A stretch of 64,000 nt of DNA from Methanobacteriota archaeon (GTDB lineage Archaea > Thermoplasmatota > Thermoplasmata > UBA10834): positions 1,288,688 to 1,352,687 of the forward strand of contig CP070732.1 of NCBI GenBank assembly GCA_020347565.1, read 5' to 3'. Of the stretch, positions 41,775-50,316 are shown piece after piece. Position 1 is the first letter of the stretch. Each line of letters opens with the position of its first letter. The notes under the pieces were generated by a model. The model saw only the letters and a program-made list of their open reading frames with translations, ran no database searches and was not told the DNA's origin. Made by a program: the position numbers and the translations under genes.

Positions 41775-42819
41775 CTATGGCGTCGACGATCTTCCCGGGG
41801 CCGTCGGCAAGCACGTCGCATACGGGCACACCGTACCTCTCCTCGTACTCGGAGGCTATGCGGACCACCTCATCCCTGGTTAGCCCCTCGGGGTTCAGGG
41901 TTATCGCGATCACGTCGCAGCCGGCGCAGGCGCGGACCAGTTCCGTCTCGCGCCCGATGGTGCTCATCGGCAGATGCGGCACGTCGTCCGTGTAGCTCCT
42001 GTACTTCCTCCCCGGCGCGTGCTGCAGAACCACCGCCTGTGGCTCGGAGGCGCTCACTATGGCTCTCGAGCCGGTGACATAGGCGGGGTGGCTAAGCGCG
42101 CCCTGACCCTCGATAATGATCGCCCTGGGGTTCTCCTCGCGATACGCGGTCACGATGGCGTGCTCGAGCTCTCCGACGACGTAATCGCCGCGTATGGCAT
42201 CCAGTGGTATGCCATACCTGGACCCCTGCATCAGCCCGGTCTGCCCCGTCGCGATGAAGGAAGTGAGTATGCCCCTCTCGTTCAGTGCCTTCGACAGTAC
42301 GATCGCCGTGGTCCGCTTGCCGATGGCGGCGTCCGTCCCGAGAACTGGTATCCTGACGCAGTCGAGCTTCCCGACCAGGTTCCTGTACTTGTGTAGCTCC
42401 TTCAGCGGAGGCTCCTTCCTGATGTCCTACAGCTCGACGCCATGCCTGCTCGCCAAGGCCGAGAGCTCCTCGTCGTCGGCGAGCCACTCGTGCAGGCCTG
42501 AGAGTATGCTCACGCCGCCCTCGATGGCATCCCTGACGGGCTGCCTGAACTCGTCGGGCAGCAGCCCTCCTATCGTCGCTATGCCGATGATCATGAAGTC
42601 GGGGACGGCATCGAGGTTTGACAGCGCGTTCTTGACGGACGCGAAGACAGGTATGCCGTTCTCCCTGCCGTCCAGGACCGCGCCTGCGTCCTCGCCGGCC
42701 TTCTCGCTGTCGACTATGCCCACGATTCGGAAGCGCAGCGAGTGTCGGACGAGGCCGGCGGCCGTCTTGCCGTCCGGCGCGCCGAAGCCGCCCTCGCAAA
42801 GGACGATGGCAGTTTCCAT
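41746..42819 (-). pseudogene. DUF1611 protein gene interrupted by one in-frame TAG
   Basis: Two open stretches in the same frame, 42819-42430 and 42426-41746, separated only by a TAG codon at 42427-42429. Together they give one normal DUF1611 protein of about 357 residues: N-terminal Rossmann part (METAIVLCEGGFGAPDGKTA; DFMIIGIATIGGLLP; SGLHEWLADDEEL) and C-terminal P-loop part (IPVLGTDAAIGKRTTAI; GELEHAIVTAYREENPRAIIIEGQG; QHAPGRKY). The stop falls at a variable position between HGVEL and DIRKEPP. The promoter is intact (TATA near 42842, leaderless ATG). DUF1611 includes D-glutamate N-acetyltransferase DgcN. Either a recent nonsense mutation, a sequence error, or readthrough. Confidence 0.85.
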
Positions 42820-42841
42820 GGCTGCGGGCAAGGCGCTGCCC

Positions 42842-42849
42842 GTATAAAT
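42842..42849 (-). promoter_or_regulatory. TATA box of the DUF1611 gene
   Basis: Minus-strand ATTTATAC, 22-30 nt upstream of the ATG at 42819, placing the transcription start at the start codon. Confidence 0.55.
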
Positions 42850-42958
42850 CCCTTGACCTGAGACCCCGCCGCGACGCGCAACCGGAGCCGTCGCCGCCGT
42901 GCGTTGGCACCGTGCAGTTTTTCTACGTATACCGGCATTGGACAGGCGGGGGAGGCGG

Positions 42959-44146
42959 ATGCTCGTAGGCATAGTCGGAAAGCCGAACGTCGGCAAGTCG
43001 ACGTTCTTCTCGGCGCTGACGATGGCGTCTGCGGACATAGCGTCGTATCCGTTCACGACCATAGACGCCAACAGAGGCGTCGGCTACGTCCGCGGCCCCT
43101 GCCCGCACGCATCTCTTGGGACCGAGTGCACCCCGAACAACTCGCTGTGCATCGGCGGCACGCGTTTCGTGCCGATAGAGCTCCTCGATGTCGCTGGCCT
43201 CGTTCCGGACGCGCACTCGGGCAAGGGCCTCGGGAACAAGTTCCTGGACGACCTCCGGCAGGCTCACGCCTTCATCCACGTAGTCGACGCGAGCGGAGGG
43301 ACGGACTTCGAGGGCAACCCCGTCGGCCTGGGCTCCCACGATCCGTCGATGGACGTCAACTTCCTGGAGCAGGAGATATCTCACTGGATATTCGGCATCC
43401 TCGGGAAGGACTTCTCCAAGATCGCCCGGCAGTCGAAGCTCGCGGGCAAGAAGTTCGAGAGGCTCATGCAGGAGAAGCTCACGGGGCTCGCCATCACCGA
43501 GGCACAGATACTCTCCGCGATGAGGGAATCGGGTAACGACCAGGATGCCTCCCTCTGGCGGGATGAGGACCTGCTGGGGTTCTGCAGGGCCCTCCAGAAG
43601 ATAAGCAAGCCGATGATAGTCGCCGCCAACAAGGCGGACATCGCCCCTCCCGAGAACATGGACAAGCTGGAGGCAACCGGATATCCGATCGTGCCGACGA
43701 GCGCCGAGTACGAACTCGCCCTGAGGAGGGCGGCGAAGGCGGGGCTGATATCCTACACGCCCGGCTCAGACAGGTTCGAGGTCGCGGACCGGTCGAAGCT
43801 CAACGCCTCGCAGCTGCAGGCGCTGGACACGATGGCCGAATGGCTGAAGGGGGCCGGAGGTACCGGCGTCCAGTCCATACTGGAGAAGATAGTGTTCGAG
43901 ATACTGAACCTGATAATCGTATATCCGGTGGAGGACGAGACCAAGTGGGTTGACAAGAAGGGCAAGGTGTTGCCAGACGCCTATCTGATGCCCCGGGGGA
44001 GCAGCGCCAAGGACCTCGCGTTCAAGGTGCACACGGACCTGGGTGATAACTTTATTAGGGCGATTGACGGAAGGACCCACATGACGGTCGGTCAGGACCA
44101 CGTGCTCAAGGAGAATGACGTGGTCAAGATCGTCGCGAGAGCCTGA
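42959..44146 (+). CDS. YchF/Obg-related GTPase with TGS domain
   Basis: 395 residues. G1 [12 protein letters not shown] (residues 4-15), G3 LLDVAGLV, G4 ANKAD, and a C-terminal TGS domain (about 300-395, [18 protein letters not shown]). An inserted [17 protein letters not shown] segment with three cysteines is typical of the archaeal MJ1332-type subfamily. Likely ribosome-associated. ATG at 42959 has GGGGGAGGCGG just upstream. Six bases before polB. Confidence 0.93.
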   Translation: MLVGIVGKPNVGKSTFFSALTMASADIASYPFTTIDANRGVGYVRGPCPHASLGTECTPNNSLCIGGTRFVPIELLDVAGLVPDAHSGKGLGNKFLDDLRQAHAFIHVVDASGGTDFEGNPVGLGSHDPSMDVNFLEQEISHWIFGILGKDFSKIARQSKLAGKKFERLMQEKLTGLAITEAQILSAMRESGNDQDASLWRDEDLLGFCRALQKISKPMIVAANKADIAPPENMDKLEATGYPIVPTSAEYELALRRAAKAGLISYTPGSDRFEVADRSKLNASQLQALDTMAEWLKGAGGTGVQSILEKIVFEILNLIIVYPVEDETKWVDKKGKVLPDAYLMPRGSSAKDLAFKVHTDLGDNFIRAIDGRTHMTVGQDHVLKENDVVKIVARA

Positions 44147-44151
44147 TACCG

Positions 44152-46554
44152 ATGGAGCACTGGGACGTTCGGCTCATAGGCATCACCTCGTACCCGAAGT
44201 ACGAGGACTTCACCGGCGAGCTGGAGATGCAGCTGTTCGGCAAGACCCGCGACGGCGTTTCCCTCGTGGCCAAGTATCGCGGTTTCGAGCCGTATTTCTA
44301 CGTCGTCGAGCCTTCGGACGAGGTGGTCGCCGTCCTCGAGGCGGACTCGAAGCGGGTGAGGAGGACAGAGCCTTGCGAGTTGCTGTACGAGGGGGAGAAG
44401 AGGCGCTGCGGTCGGATAGTCGTGACTCACCCCGGCCTAGTGCCGAGCATACGGAGGGACCTGATGGACTCGGTCCCTGCTATACTCGCGGCGGACATAC
44501 CCTTCCACTTCAGGTTCGCGTACGACCTCGACATAGGAGCCTGCGTGAGGATACACGGTCGTGCGGTGGTGGACGAAGGGTTCTCCACCGACGTCGTCGT
44601 CGAGGCGGACAGGTTCGAGGACATTCCACCGTTCCGCCCGGACCTGAAGATACTCAGCTTCGACATAGAGACAAGCCTCAAGGAGCCGAAGATATTCACG
44701 ATATGCTGCGTCGTCAAGGAGGGGGACGACTTCAGGACTGAGAGGTTCCACGGCGACGAGCGCGGCATAATCGAGGGCTTCTCGAAATACCTGAGGGACA
44801 CGGACCCCGACGTCATAACCGGCTACAACATCGACGGCTTCGACATACCCCAGATAGAGCAGAGGGCCGAGGCGCTGGGCATGGGGCCGCTCAGATGGTC
44901 GAGGTCCGGGTCCGAGATAGACCCCTACAATCGCTTCTGGAGGGCTCAAGGCAGGGTCATCATAGACGCCTGGTGGGCAGTCAAGAGGGTGCTCAAGCCG
45001 AAGCAGGAGACGCTCAACGCCGTCTCCAAGCAGCTGCTCGGAGAGGAGAAGAACGACGTCGACCCGAAGAAGATGGACGAGGAGTGGGAGAGCGACCCCG
45101 AGCGGGTCATGGAGTACTGCACGCAGGATGCGCACCTCGCCCTGCGGGTGCTCGAGAAGGTGGCGATACTGAACCGCAGCATGGACCTTGCCGCCGTCTC
45201 CAGGCTGCCGCTGGACGACGTCGTGAGCGGGACCACTTCGCAGCTGATAGACTCGATACTGATACGCGAGGCGGACAGGCACGGTGTCGCCGTGCCGATG
45301 ACCTCGCGGTCCGGGAGCGGCTCCAAGCCGATCGAGGGCGGCTACGTGCACGACATGGAGCCTGGGCTGTACCACTGGGTGCTGACGCTCGACTTCAGGA
45401 GCATGTACCCGAGCCTGATCATCGCGAACAACATCTGCTTCACGACGATGTCGCCCGAGGGCACGATCGCATCTCCCACGGGCACCAGGTTCCTGTCGGG
45501 GGAGCAGCGCGAGGGCCTCCTTCCGAGCATTCTCGTGTCGCTCATGAAGGAGCGGGCGGAGACCAAGAAGGCCATGAGGGACGCTGCGACGGCCGACGAG
45601 AGGGACTACTACAACGGCCTCCAGGAGGCGATCAAGATACTGATGAACTCGTTCTACGGCGTGCTCGCTTCGTCGTTCTACCGGTTCACCGACCCCAAGA
45701 TAGGCGCCAGCATCACGGCCTTCGCGCGCGAGGCGACGAAGGACCTCATACGCAAGCTGGAGGGGGAGGGGCTGAAGGTGATATACTCAGACACGGACTC
45801 GGTGTTCTTCCTCTCGCCCCACGAGAACCTCGAGAGCACGGTGAGGCTGGGCAAGGAGACCGCCGAGCGCTTCTCACGCGGGGGCATGGTGCTCGAGTTC
45901 GAGAAGGTGATGGAGCCGTTCTTCTCCCACGGCGCGAAGAAGCGCTACGTGGGCAGGATGATATGGCCGAAGGAGGAGCTGATCGTGCGCGGCTACGAGA
46001 TGCGGCGTACGGACTCGTTCGACCTGCAGAGCGAGGCGCTCCAAGGCGTGTTCGAGCGCGTGCTCGCGGACGACATGCAAGGCGCCATTTCGTTCACGAG
46101 GTCGATAATAGACGACCTTGTGGCGGGAAAGGTGGACCCCTCGCGGCTCGTGATATCGAGGTCCGTCAAGGAGGAGAGCCAGTACAAGGCGAGCGACCGC
46201 ATGGTGAACGTGCGCGTGGCGAGGATGCTCAAGGAGATGGGGTACGAGGTGATGCCCGGCATGAAGGTCTCCTGGGTCGTGACGAACGGCAGGGCCTCAC
46301 CGAACGAGGTGGAGCCGTGGATCGAGGGCAGGGAGTTCACGTCGAAGCCGGACTACAACTACTACGCGACGCGGATCGCCGCGACGGTCTCGAGGGTGAC
46401 TGACTCGCTGGGGTGGGACTCGAAGTCACTCCTGACTGGCACCCAGCAGCAGACGCTGACGAGCCGGGACTTCTCGAGGAAGCGCGAAGGGGGCAAGGTC
46501 GTCGCGAAGCCGAAGCGTACGGACAGCGAGCTCAGCCTGGACGACTTCATGTGA
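44152..46554 (+). CDS. polB: DNA polymerase, family B
   Basis: 800 residues. The 3'-5' exonuclease is intact: FDIETS (Asp171, Glu173), NIDGFDIPQ and YCTQDAHLA. Polymerase motifs: DFRSMYPSLI (Asp414), KILMNSFYG and YSDTDSVF (about 544). The C-terminal tail is rich in charged residues and ends LSLDDFM, possibly a weak clamp-binding motif. The major replicative or repair polymerase; PCNA is 25 kb away. Length agrees with other euryarchaeal PolB enzymes. Confidence 0.96.
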   Translation: MEHWDVRLIGITSYPKYEDFTGELEMQLFGKTRDGVSLVAKYRGFEPYFYVVEPSDEVVAVLEADSKRVRRTEPCELLYEGEKRRCGRIVVTHPGLVPSIRRDLMDSVPAILAADIPFHFRFAYDLDIGACVRIHGRAVVDEGFSTDVVVEADRFEDIPPFRPDLKILSFDIETSLKEPKIFTICCVVKEGDDFRTERFHGDERGIIEGFSKYLRDTDPDVITGYNIDGFDIPQIEQRAEALGMGPLRWSRSGSEIDPYNRFWRAQGRVIIDAWWAVKRVLKPKQETLNAVSKQLLGEEKNDVDPKKMDEEWESDPERVMEYCTQDAHLALRVLEKVAILNRSMDLAAVSRLPLDDVVSGTTSQLIDSILIREADRHGVAVPMTSRSGSGSKPIEGGYVHDMEPGLYHWVLTLDFRSMYPSLIIANNICFTTMSPEGTIASPTGTRFLSGEQREGLLPSILVSLMKERAETKKAMRDAATADERDYYNGLQEAIKILMNSFYGVLASSFYRFTDPKIGASITAFAREATKDLIRKLEGEGLKVIYSDTDSVFFLSPHENLESTVRLGKETAERFSRGGMVLEFEKVMEPFFSHGAKKRYVGRMIWPKEELIVRGYEMRRTDSFDLQSEALQGVFERVLADDMQGAISFTRSIIDDLVAGKVDPSRLVISRSVKEESQYKASDRMVNVRVARMLKEMGYEVMPGMKVSWVVTNGRASPNEVEPWIEGREFTSKPDYNYYATRIAATVSRVTDSLGWDSKSLLTGTQQQTLTSRDFSRKREGGKVVAKPKRTDSELSLDDFM

Positions 46555-46667
46555 CCCAGACGGCGTCCTCCTGCCATCGCTCTCTGCGCGCCGCCGCGAG
46601 CACGGCAAACCTGTTCGTCATAATCGATTAAGCGGAATGCGGCGTAGGGTGTCTGGGGGCTTGATGC

Positions 46668-47107
46668 TTGGCCAGAGGCGTGAACGATGACACCGCTGCC
46701 CTATCAGAGATCGGCGAGATCGTACGCGACCGGAGACCGGCAGAAGTGCATCTGACCGCGCCCATACGCCCGCCGTCGAAGCGGTCCGTGCAGCCGCCCA
46801 TGAGGTCGGCCGTCGACATGGCGTTGAGCCTCATCCCAGGGGCCGTCGATTTCACATACCCAGAGGCGGTCGACATGCCCTATTCGGGGGGGGCGCAGTG
46901 CGGCACCTGCTGGACATATCCGGCACGCGCCCCCTCAGGCAGGACCAGGCGACCGCCATACTCGTCACGGCTGGGCGTACGGACGACGAGGCCGTCGATA
47001 CGCTCGATGCGCTCGTCAGCTCCTCAGCCCTCGTTCTGCTGCGCAGGAACGGCGAGGTCTATTATGTGAGGGGTCGAGCGGACGCCGTTGACGCACAACA
47101 CGTTTAA
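46668..47107 (+). pseudogene. remnant of a radical-SAM protein (C-terminal part, frameshifted)
   Basis: From 46668 a frame encodes MARGVNDDTAALSEIGEIV and DRRPAEVHLTAPIRPPSKR, which resembles the middle of radical-SAM enzymes of the COG0731-like type, after the barrel. At an 8-G run near 46885 the frame is lost and a plausible continuation (AVRHLLDISGTRPLRQ; ILVTAGRTDDEAVDTLDALV; GEVYYVRG, a winged-helix-like tail) resumes in another frame to 47107. The CxxxCxxC part is absent and stops lie directly upstream. One more G would join the two frames. I read it as a decayed, 5'-deleted gene. Confidence 0.6.
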
Positions 47108-47111
47108 ATAG
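47102..47111 (+). promoter_or_regulatory. TATA box of eL15
   Basis: GTTTAAATAG, predicted start of transcription near 47133 and a leader of about 80 nt. Confidence 0.55.
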
Positions 47112-47139
47112 CTCGGTCCTTTTTGCCACACTCACAGCG

Positions 47140-47160
47140 ACGAGACCAGCCTGGTCTCGT
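47140..47160 (+). promoter_or_regulatory. 21-nt palindrome in the eL15 leader
   Basis: Arm ACGAGACCAG (47140-47149), one C, and its exact reverse complement CTGGTCTCGT (47151-47160). As RNA it makes a 9-bp stem with a 3-nt loop about 8 nt after the predicted transcription start. It could be an operator or an autogenous-control hairpin. Confidence 0.6.
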
Positions 47161-47213
47161 AAGGGGATGTGCGCCCCGGGCGTGAACCCATGAACGGCTG
47201 GACGTGATTTGAT

Positions 47214-47903
47214 ATGGCAGACGAGGCAGACAGGGCTCCCGAGAAGGCGGAGCGTGAGGCGTCTCCCGAAGCGCCGACAAGCGCTGAAGGAGAGGATGCC
47301 CGAAAGGGCGGTTCGAGGAGCATGTACCACTACGTCGGGGAGGCCTGGAAAGACCCCTCTAGCGACGACATGAAGGCCGTAATGTGGCAGCGGCTCGTCG
47401 ACTGGCGAAAGGAGGGCAGCTTCGTGAGAGTCGACAAGCCGACGCGCCTGGATAGGGCGCGCGCGCTCGGCTACCGTGCCAAGCAGGGGATAGTGGTAGT
47501 GAGGGCGCGAGTGCGCAAAGGCGGCCTGCGAAAACACCGCATCCGAAAGGGCAGGAGGCCCAAGAGGAAGGGTATCCTGAAGATAACGATGAAGAAGAAC
47601 ATCCAGAGGATCGCCGAGGAGAGGACGTCGAAGCGATATCCGAACCTCGAGGTGCTGGCATCATACTGGGTGGGGGAGGATGGCAAGCACAAGTGGTACG
47701 AGGTCATCCTTGTCGACCCGAACCATCCTGTCATCAAGGCCGACCCGAAGTTGAACTGGATGTGCACGGGGAAGCACTTCCACCGCGCGGAGAGGGGTCT
47801 GACACCCGCCGGCAAGAAGGGCCGGGGGCTCGTGCGCACACGAGGCAGAGGAGCGGAGAAGGTCAGGCCGAGCCTGAAATCCCAGAACCGAAAGGGCACC
47901 TAG
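47214..47903 (+). CDS. rpl15e: 50S ribosomal protein eL15 (L15e) with N-terminal extension
   Basis: 229 residues. The canonical protein begins at residue 37 (MYHYVGEAWKDP) and shows RARALGYRAKQGIVVVRARVRKGG and GRGLVRTRGRGAEKVRPS. It is preceded by 36 extra, Glu/Ala-rich residues from the ATG at 47214. If translation starts at the ATG at 47322 instead (GGAG upstream, only 2-3 nt away), the protein has normal length. The leader carries the 47140 palindrome. Confidence 0.93.
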   Translation: MADEADRAPEKAEREASPEAPTSAEGEDARKGGSRSMYHYVGEAWKDPSSDDMKAVMWQRLVDWRKEGSFVRVDKPTRLDRARALGYRAKQGIVVVRARVRKGGLRKHRIRKGRRPKRKGILKITMKKNIQRIAEERTSKRYPNLEVLASYWVGEDGKHKWYEVILVDPNHPVIKADPKLNWMCTGKHFHRAERGLTPAGKKGRGLVRTRGRGAEKVRPSLKSQNRKGT

Positions 47904-48760
47904 GCCCGCTCTATCCTGTCCCTGAGGGCGGCCAGCTCGTCATCGTCCATGCCCATCAGCGGGTGGAATACGGGCAACGGGCCTGTTGGCAGGCTCCCGC
48001 GGCTCAGGTCGTCAATGCGCCAGTCAAGCGATATGGCGGAGCACCTCTCCCGTCTGGCCAGCGAGAACAGATCGTCCTCGCGTCTCACCGCCTTGAATTC
48101 CGGGTCCCATTTCTCGAGCGCCCGGGCGTCGCTGTCATTGTCGCAGGCCGTCACGACCGTGCATCCGCGTTTCATCATAAGCCAGGATGCGACCGTGCCT
48201 GCCGGCGAGGAGACCGAAGAGAGCACCTTGCCCTGGGTCGCCCTCGGCATGCCTCCCGGGCCAGGCAGGGTCGAGCTGAACAGGTAGGCGTCCTTCCCTC
48301 TTACCTCAACAGACAGCTCGATGTCGGGGTCGTCGAGGTCCACTCCCACGCCACGCGAGCTGTTGGCCGAAAGCACCGCCTCGCCCGCCCTCTCACACAC
48401 GTCCAGGCTGGAATAGGGATGGCTGCCTGTCCTCCTCGCCCGGATCGCGAATGTGGCTCCCCGGAAGAGCAGCGGCTTCGCGAACTCCGTGACGCTTCCG
48501 ACGAGGTCGTCCAGGTCGCTCGTGACCTTGGTGGCGGGGCTGAAAGAGACGACGCCGAAGGTCCTGGAGAGAAGCTCGCAGCTGCGACGCCAGTCGTCCG
48601 ACTCCACGAACAGCCTGCCCCTCTCGCGTTCAATTAAGCACTGAAGGCGCACCCTCATGTGGCGGAGCTTGATGTCCGCCTCGAGGGCGCCCTCGAACCT
48701 GCGCCGCACGCGTTCGCTCTTGAGACCCACCTCGCCGTATCGCACGAGCAGCGTCGGCAT
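47900..48760 (-). CDS. ThiI-like protein: THUMP domain with degenerate PP-loop
   Basis: 286 residues from the ATG at 48760 (MPTLLVRYGEVGLKSERVRRRFE), the ThiI ferredoxin-like and THUMP regions (to about 165). The following domain aligns with the ThiI PP-loop ATPase (VASWLMMKRGCTVV) but the SGGxDS motif is replaced by SSVSSPAGT, so ATP activation is probably lost. It is also shorter than usual ThiI and lacks its rhodanese part. A minus-strand GGTTTATCC near 48784 is the likely TATA. It may bind tRNA as a helper or be a decaying 4-thiouridine synthase. Confidence 0.75.
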   Translation of the reverse strand: MPTLLVRYGEVGLKSERVRRRFEGALEADIKLRHMRVRLQCLIERERGRLFVESDDWRRSCELLSRTFGVVSFSPATKVTSDLDDLVGSVTEFAKPLLFRGATFAIRARRTGSHPYSSLDVCERAGEAVLSANSSRGVGVDLDDPDIELSVEVRGKDAYLFSSTLPGPGGMPRATQGKVLSSVSSPAGTVASWLMMKRGCTVVTACDNDSDARALEKWDPEFKAVRREDDLFSLARRERCSAISLDWRIDDLSRGSLPTGPLPVFHPLMGMDDDELAALRDRIERA

Positions 48761-48875
48761 ATTCGGAGCGATGTCAGTCGCCTTGGATAAACCTTTCATA
48801 CCGGCTCGCGCATTAGACGGAAAGCCTAAACTATTGTTAGAGCATTCGGAAGAATTGGGGAGAGAGAGGGGTAAA

Positions 48876-50237
48876 TTGAAGGCTGAACGAAAACGAAAGG
48901 TTTCTTTGAAAAGAGTCGTGGAACCTCCGGGACCGAAGGCGAAGGCGGTTGTGAAGCGAGATAAGCTCGTGCTGTCGCCGTACAACAGGCCGTTCTACTA
49001 TCCGTTCGTGGTGGAGAAGGGCCGCGGCTGCGTCATCGAGGACGTAGACGGGAACGAGTACATCGACTTCAACAGCGGCCTCGGAGCGATGAACGTGGGC
49101 CACTGCCATCCGGAGGTCGTGAAGGCGGTAGCCGCCCAGGCCAAGCGCCTGCAGCACTATTCCTACACAGACTTCTACTACCGCTACGCTGTGGAGCTGG
49201 CCGAGAAGCTGAACGAGATAACGCCCGGGAAATTCAGGAAGAAGGTCTTCTTCAGCGGCAGCGGCGCCGAGAGCATCGAGGCGTTCGCGAAGGTGACGAG
49301 ATGGCACAGCAGACGGCCTTTGTTCCTGGCATATACGGGTGCGTTCCACGGAAGGAGCATGGGAGCGCTGAGCTTCACCGCGAGCTCGACAGTCCAGAAG
49401 GCAAGGTACTTCCCGACGATGCCGGGTGTGACGCACGTCCCCTACGCCTACTGCTACAGGTGTCCGTACAAGATGAAGTTCCCGGACTGCGACTACTGGT
49501 GCGTGGACTTCATAGAGGACTTCGTCCTAAGCAAGCACGTGCCCCCGGAAGAGGTGGCCGCCTCGCTGATCGAGCCGATCCAGGGCGAGGGCGGGTACGT
49601 CGTGCCGCCAAAGGACTACCACAGACGCCTGAAGAAGCTGTACGACAAGTACGGCATCATATACGCCGTGGACGAAGTCCAGTCGGGAATGGGCAGGACG
49701 GGCAAGTGGTGGGCAATCGAGAACTTCGGCGTCGTGCCGGACATCATCTGCTCGTCGAAGGCGCTCGGCGGAGGCATGTCGCTCGGCGCGACGATAGGAC
49801 GCGCGGACATATTCGACTGGGAGGCGGGCTCGCACTGCACGACCCTCGGGGGCACGCCTGTCGCTTGCCAGTCGTCGCTGGCGACCATCCGCGTCATGGA
49901 GAAGGAGAAGCTGCGCCGGAACGCCGCGAGGATGGGCGAGCGCGCGATGAAGCGGATGCGCGAGCTGCAGCGGAGATCGAAGATAATAGGCGATGTCCGC
50001 GGCATCGGTCTCATGATCGGAGTGGAGATCGTCAAGGACAAGAGGACGAAGGAGCCAGGAGGGGATCTCGTGTCAGATATCATCGAGAGGGCCTGGAGGA
50101 AGGGCGTGGTCGCGATCGGGGCTGGCGCGTGCTCGTTCAGGATAGCGCCTCCTCTGTGCATATCGGGCGAGGAGCTCGACACAGGCCTGGACTTCCTCGA
50201 GCAGTCGGTGAAGGAGGTCGAGAAGGGGCTGAGATGA
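48876..50237 (+). CDS. class III aminotransferase / amino-acid racemase family (copy 1)
   Basis: 453 residues, PLP fold type I. DVDGNEYIDFNSGLGAMNVGH, SGSGAESIEAFAKVTRW, EPIQGEGGYVVPP and the PLP lysine Lys295 in CSSKALGGGM are clear. An inserted cysteine segment (YCYRCPYK ... CDYWC) is shared with copy 2 and with thermococcal relatives, some of which are omega-transaminases and others amino-acid racemases. TTG start chosen with GAGAGGGG 5 nt upstream. Shares the N-terminal VEPPGPKAK block with copy 2, 79 nt downstream. Confidence 0.88.
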   Translation: MKAERKRKVSLKRVVEPPGPKAKAVVKRDKLVLSPYNRPFYYPFVVEKGRGCVIEDVDGNEYIDFNSGLGAMNVGHCHPEVVKAVAAQAKRLQHYSYTDFYYRYAVELAEKLNEITPGKFRKKVFFSGSGAESIEAFAKVTRWHSRRPLFLAYTGAFHGRSMGALSFTASSTVQKARYFPTMPGVTHVPYAYCYRCPYKMKFPDCDYWCVDFIEDFVLSKHVPPEEVAASLIEPIQGEGGYVVPPKDYHRRLKKLYDKYGIIYAVDEVQSGMGRTGKWWAIENFGVVPDIICSSKALGGGMSLGATIGRADIFDWEAGSHCTTLGGTPVACQSSLATIRVMEKEKLRRNAARMGERAMKRMRELQRRSKIIGDVRGIGLMIGVEIVKDKRTKEPGGDLVSDIIERAWRKGVVAIGAGACSFRIAPPLCISGEELDTGLDFLEQSVKEVEKGLR

Positions 50238-50316
50238 CTTCCGGACGCGCCGGGGAGCCGTCGCGAACGCTTTCAGCCGTCTCAATGTCATTTGCAACCG
50301 AAGGGAGATGATCTGT

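Noticed and set aside
42427-42429. General recoding of TAG as pyrrolysine in this genome
   Set aside because: At least seven clear genes here (kamA, Dph6-like, RHH, cheY, DUF835 membrane protein, tfs, purN) end in TAG, and reading through kamA would run far into the convergent gene. No pyl gene is in the window. Only the single DUF1611 case is kept as an open question.
44895-46403. 502-codon plus-strand frame inside polB
   Set aside because: Shifted frame of DNA polymerase B; the polymerase motifs lie in the other frame.
46668-47069. Intact small protein from the radical-SAM remnant frame
   Set aside because: After the 8-G run the frame becomes Arg/Ser/Pro-rich without similarity, while the plausible continuation is in another frame.
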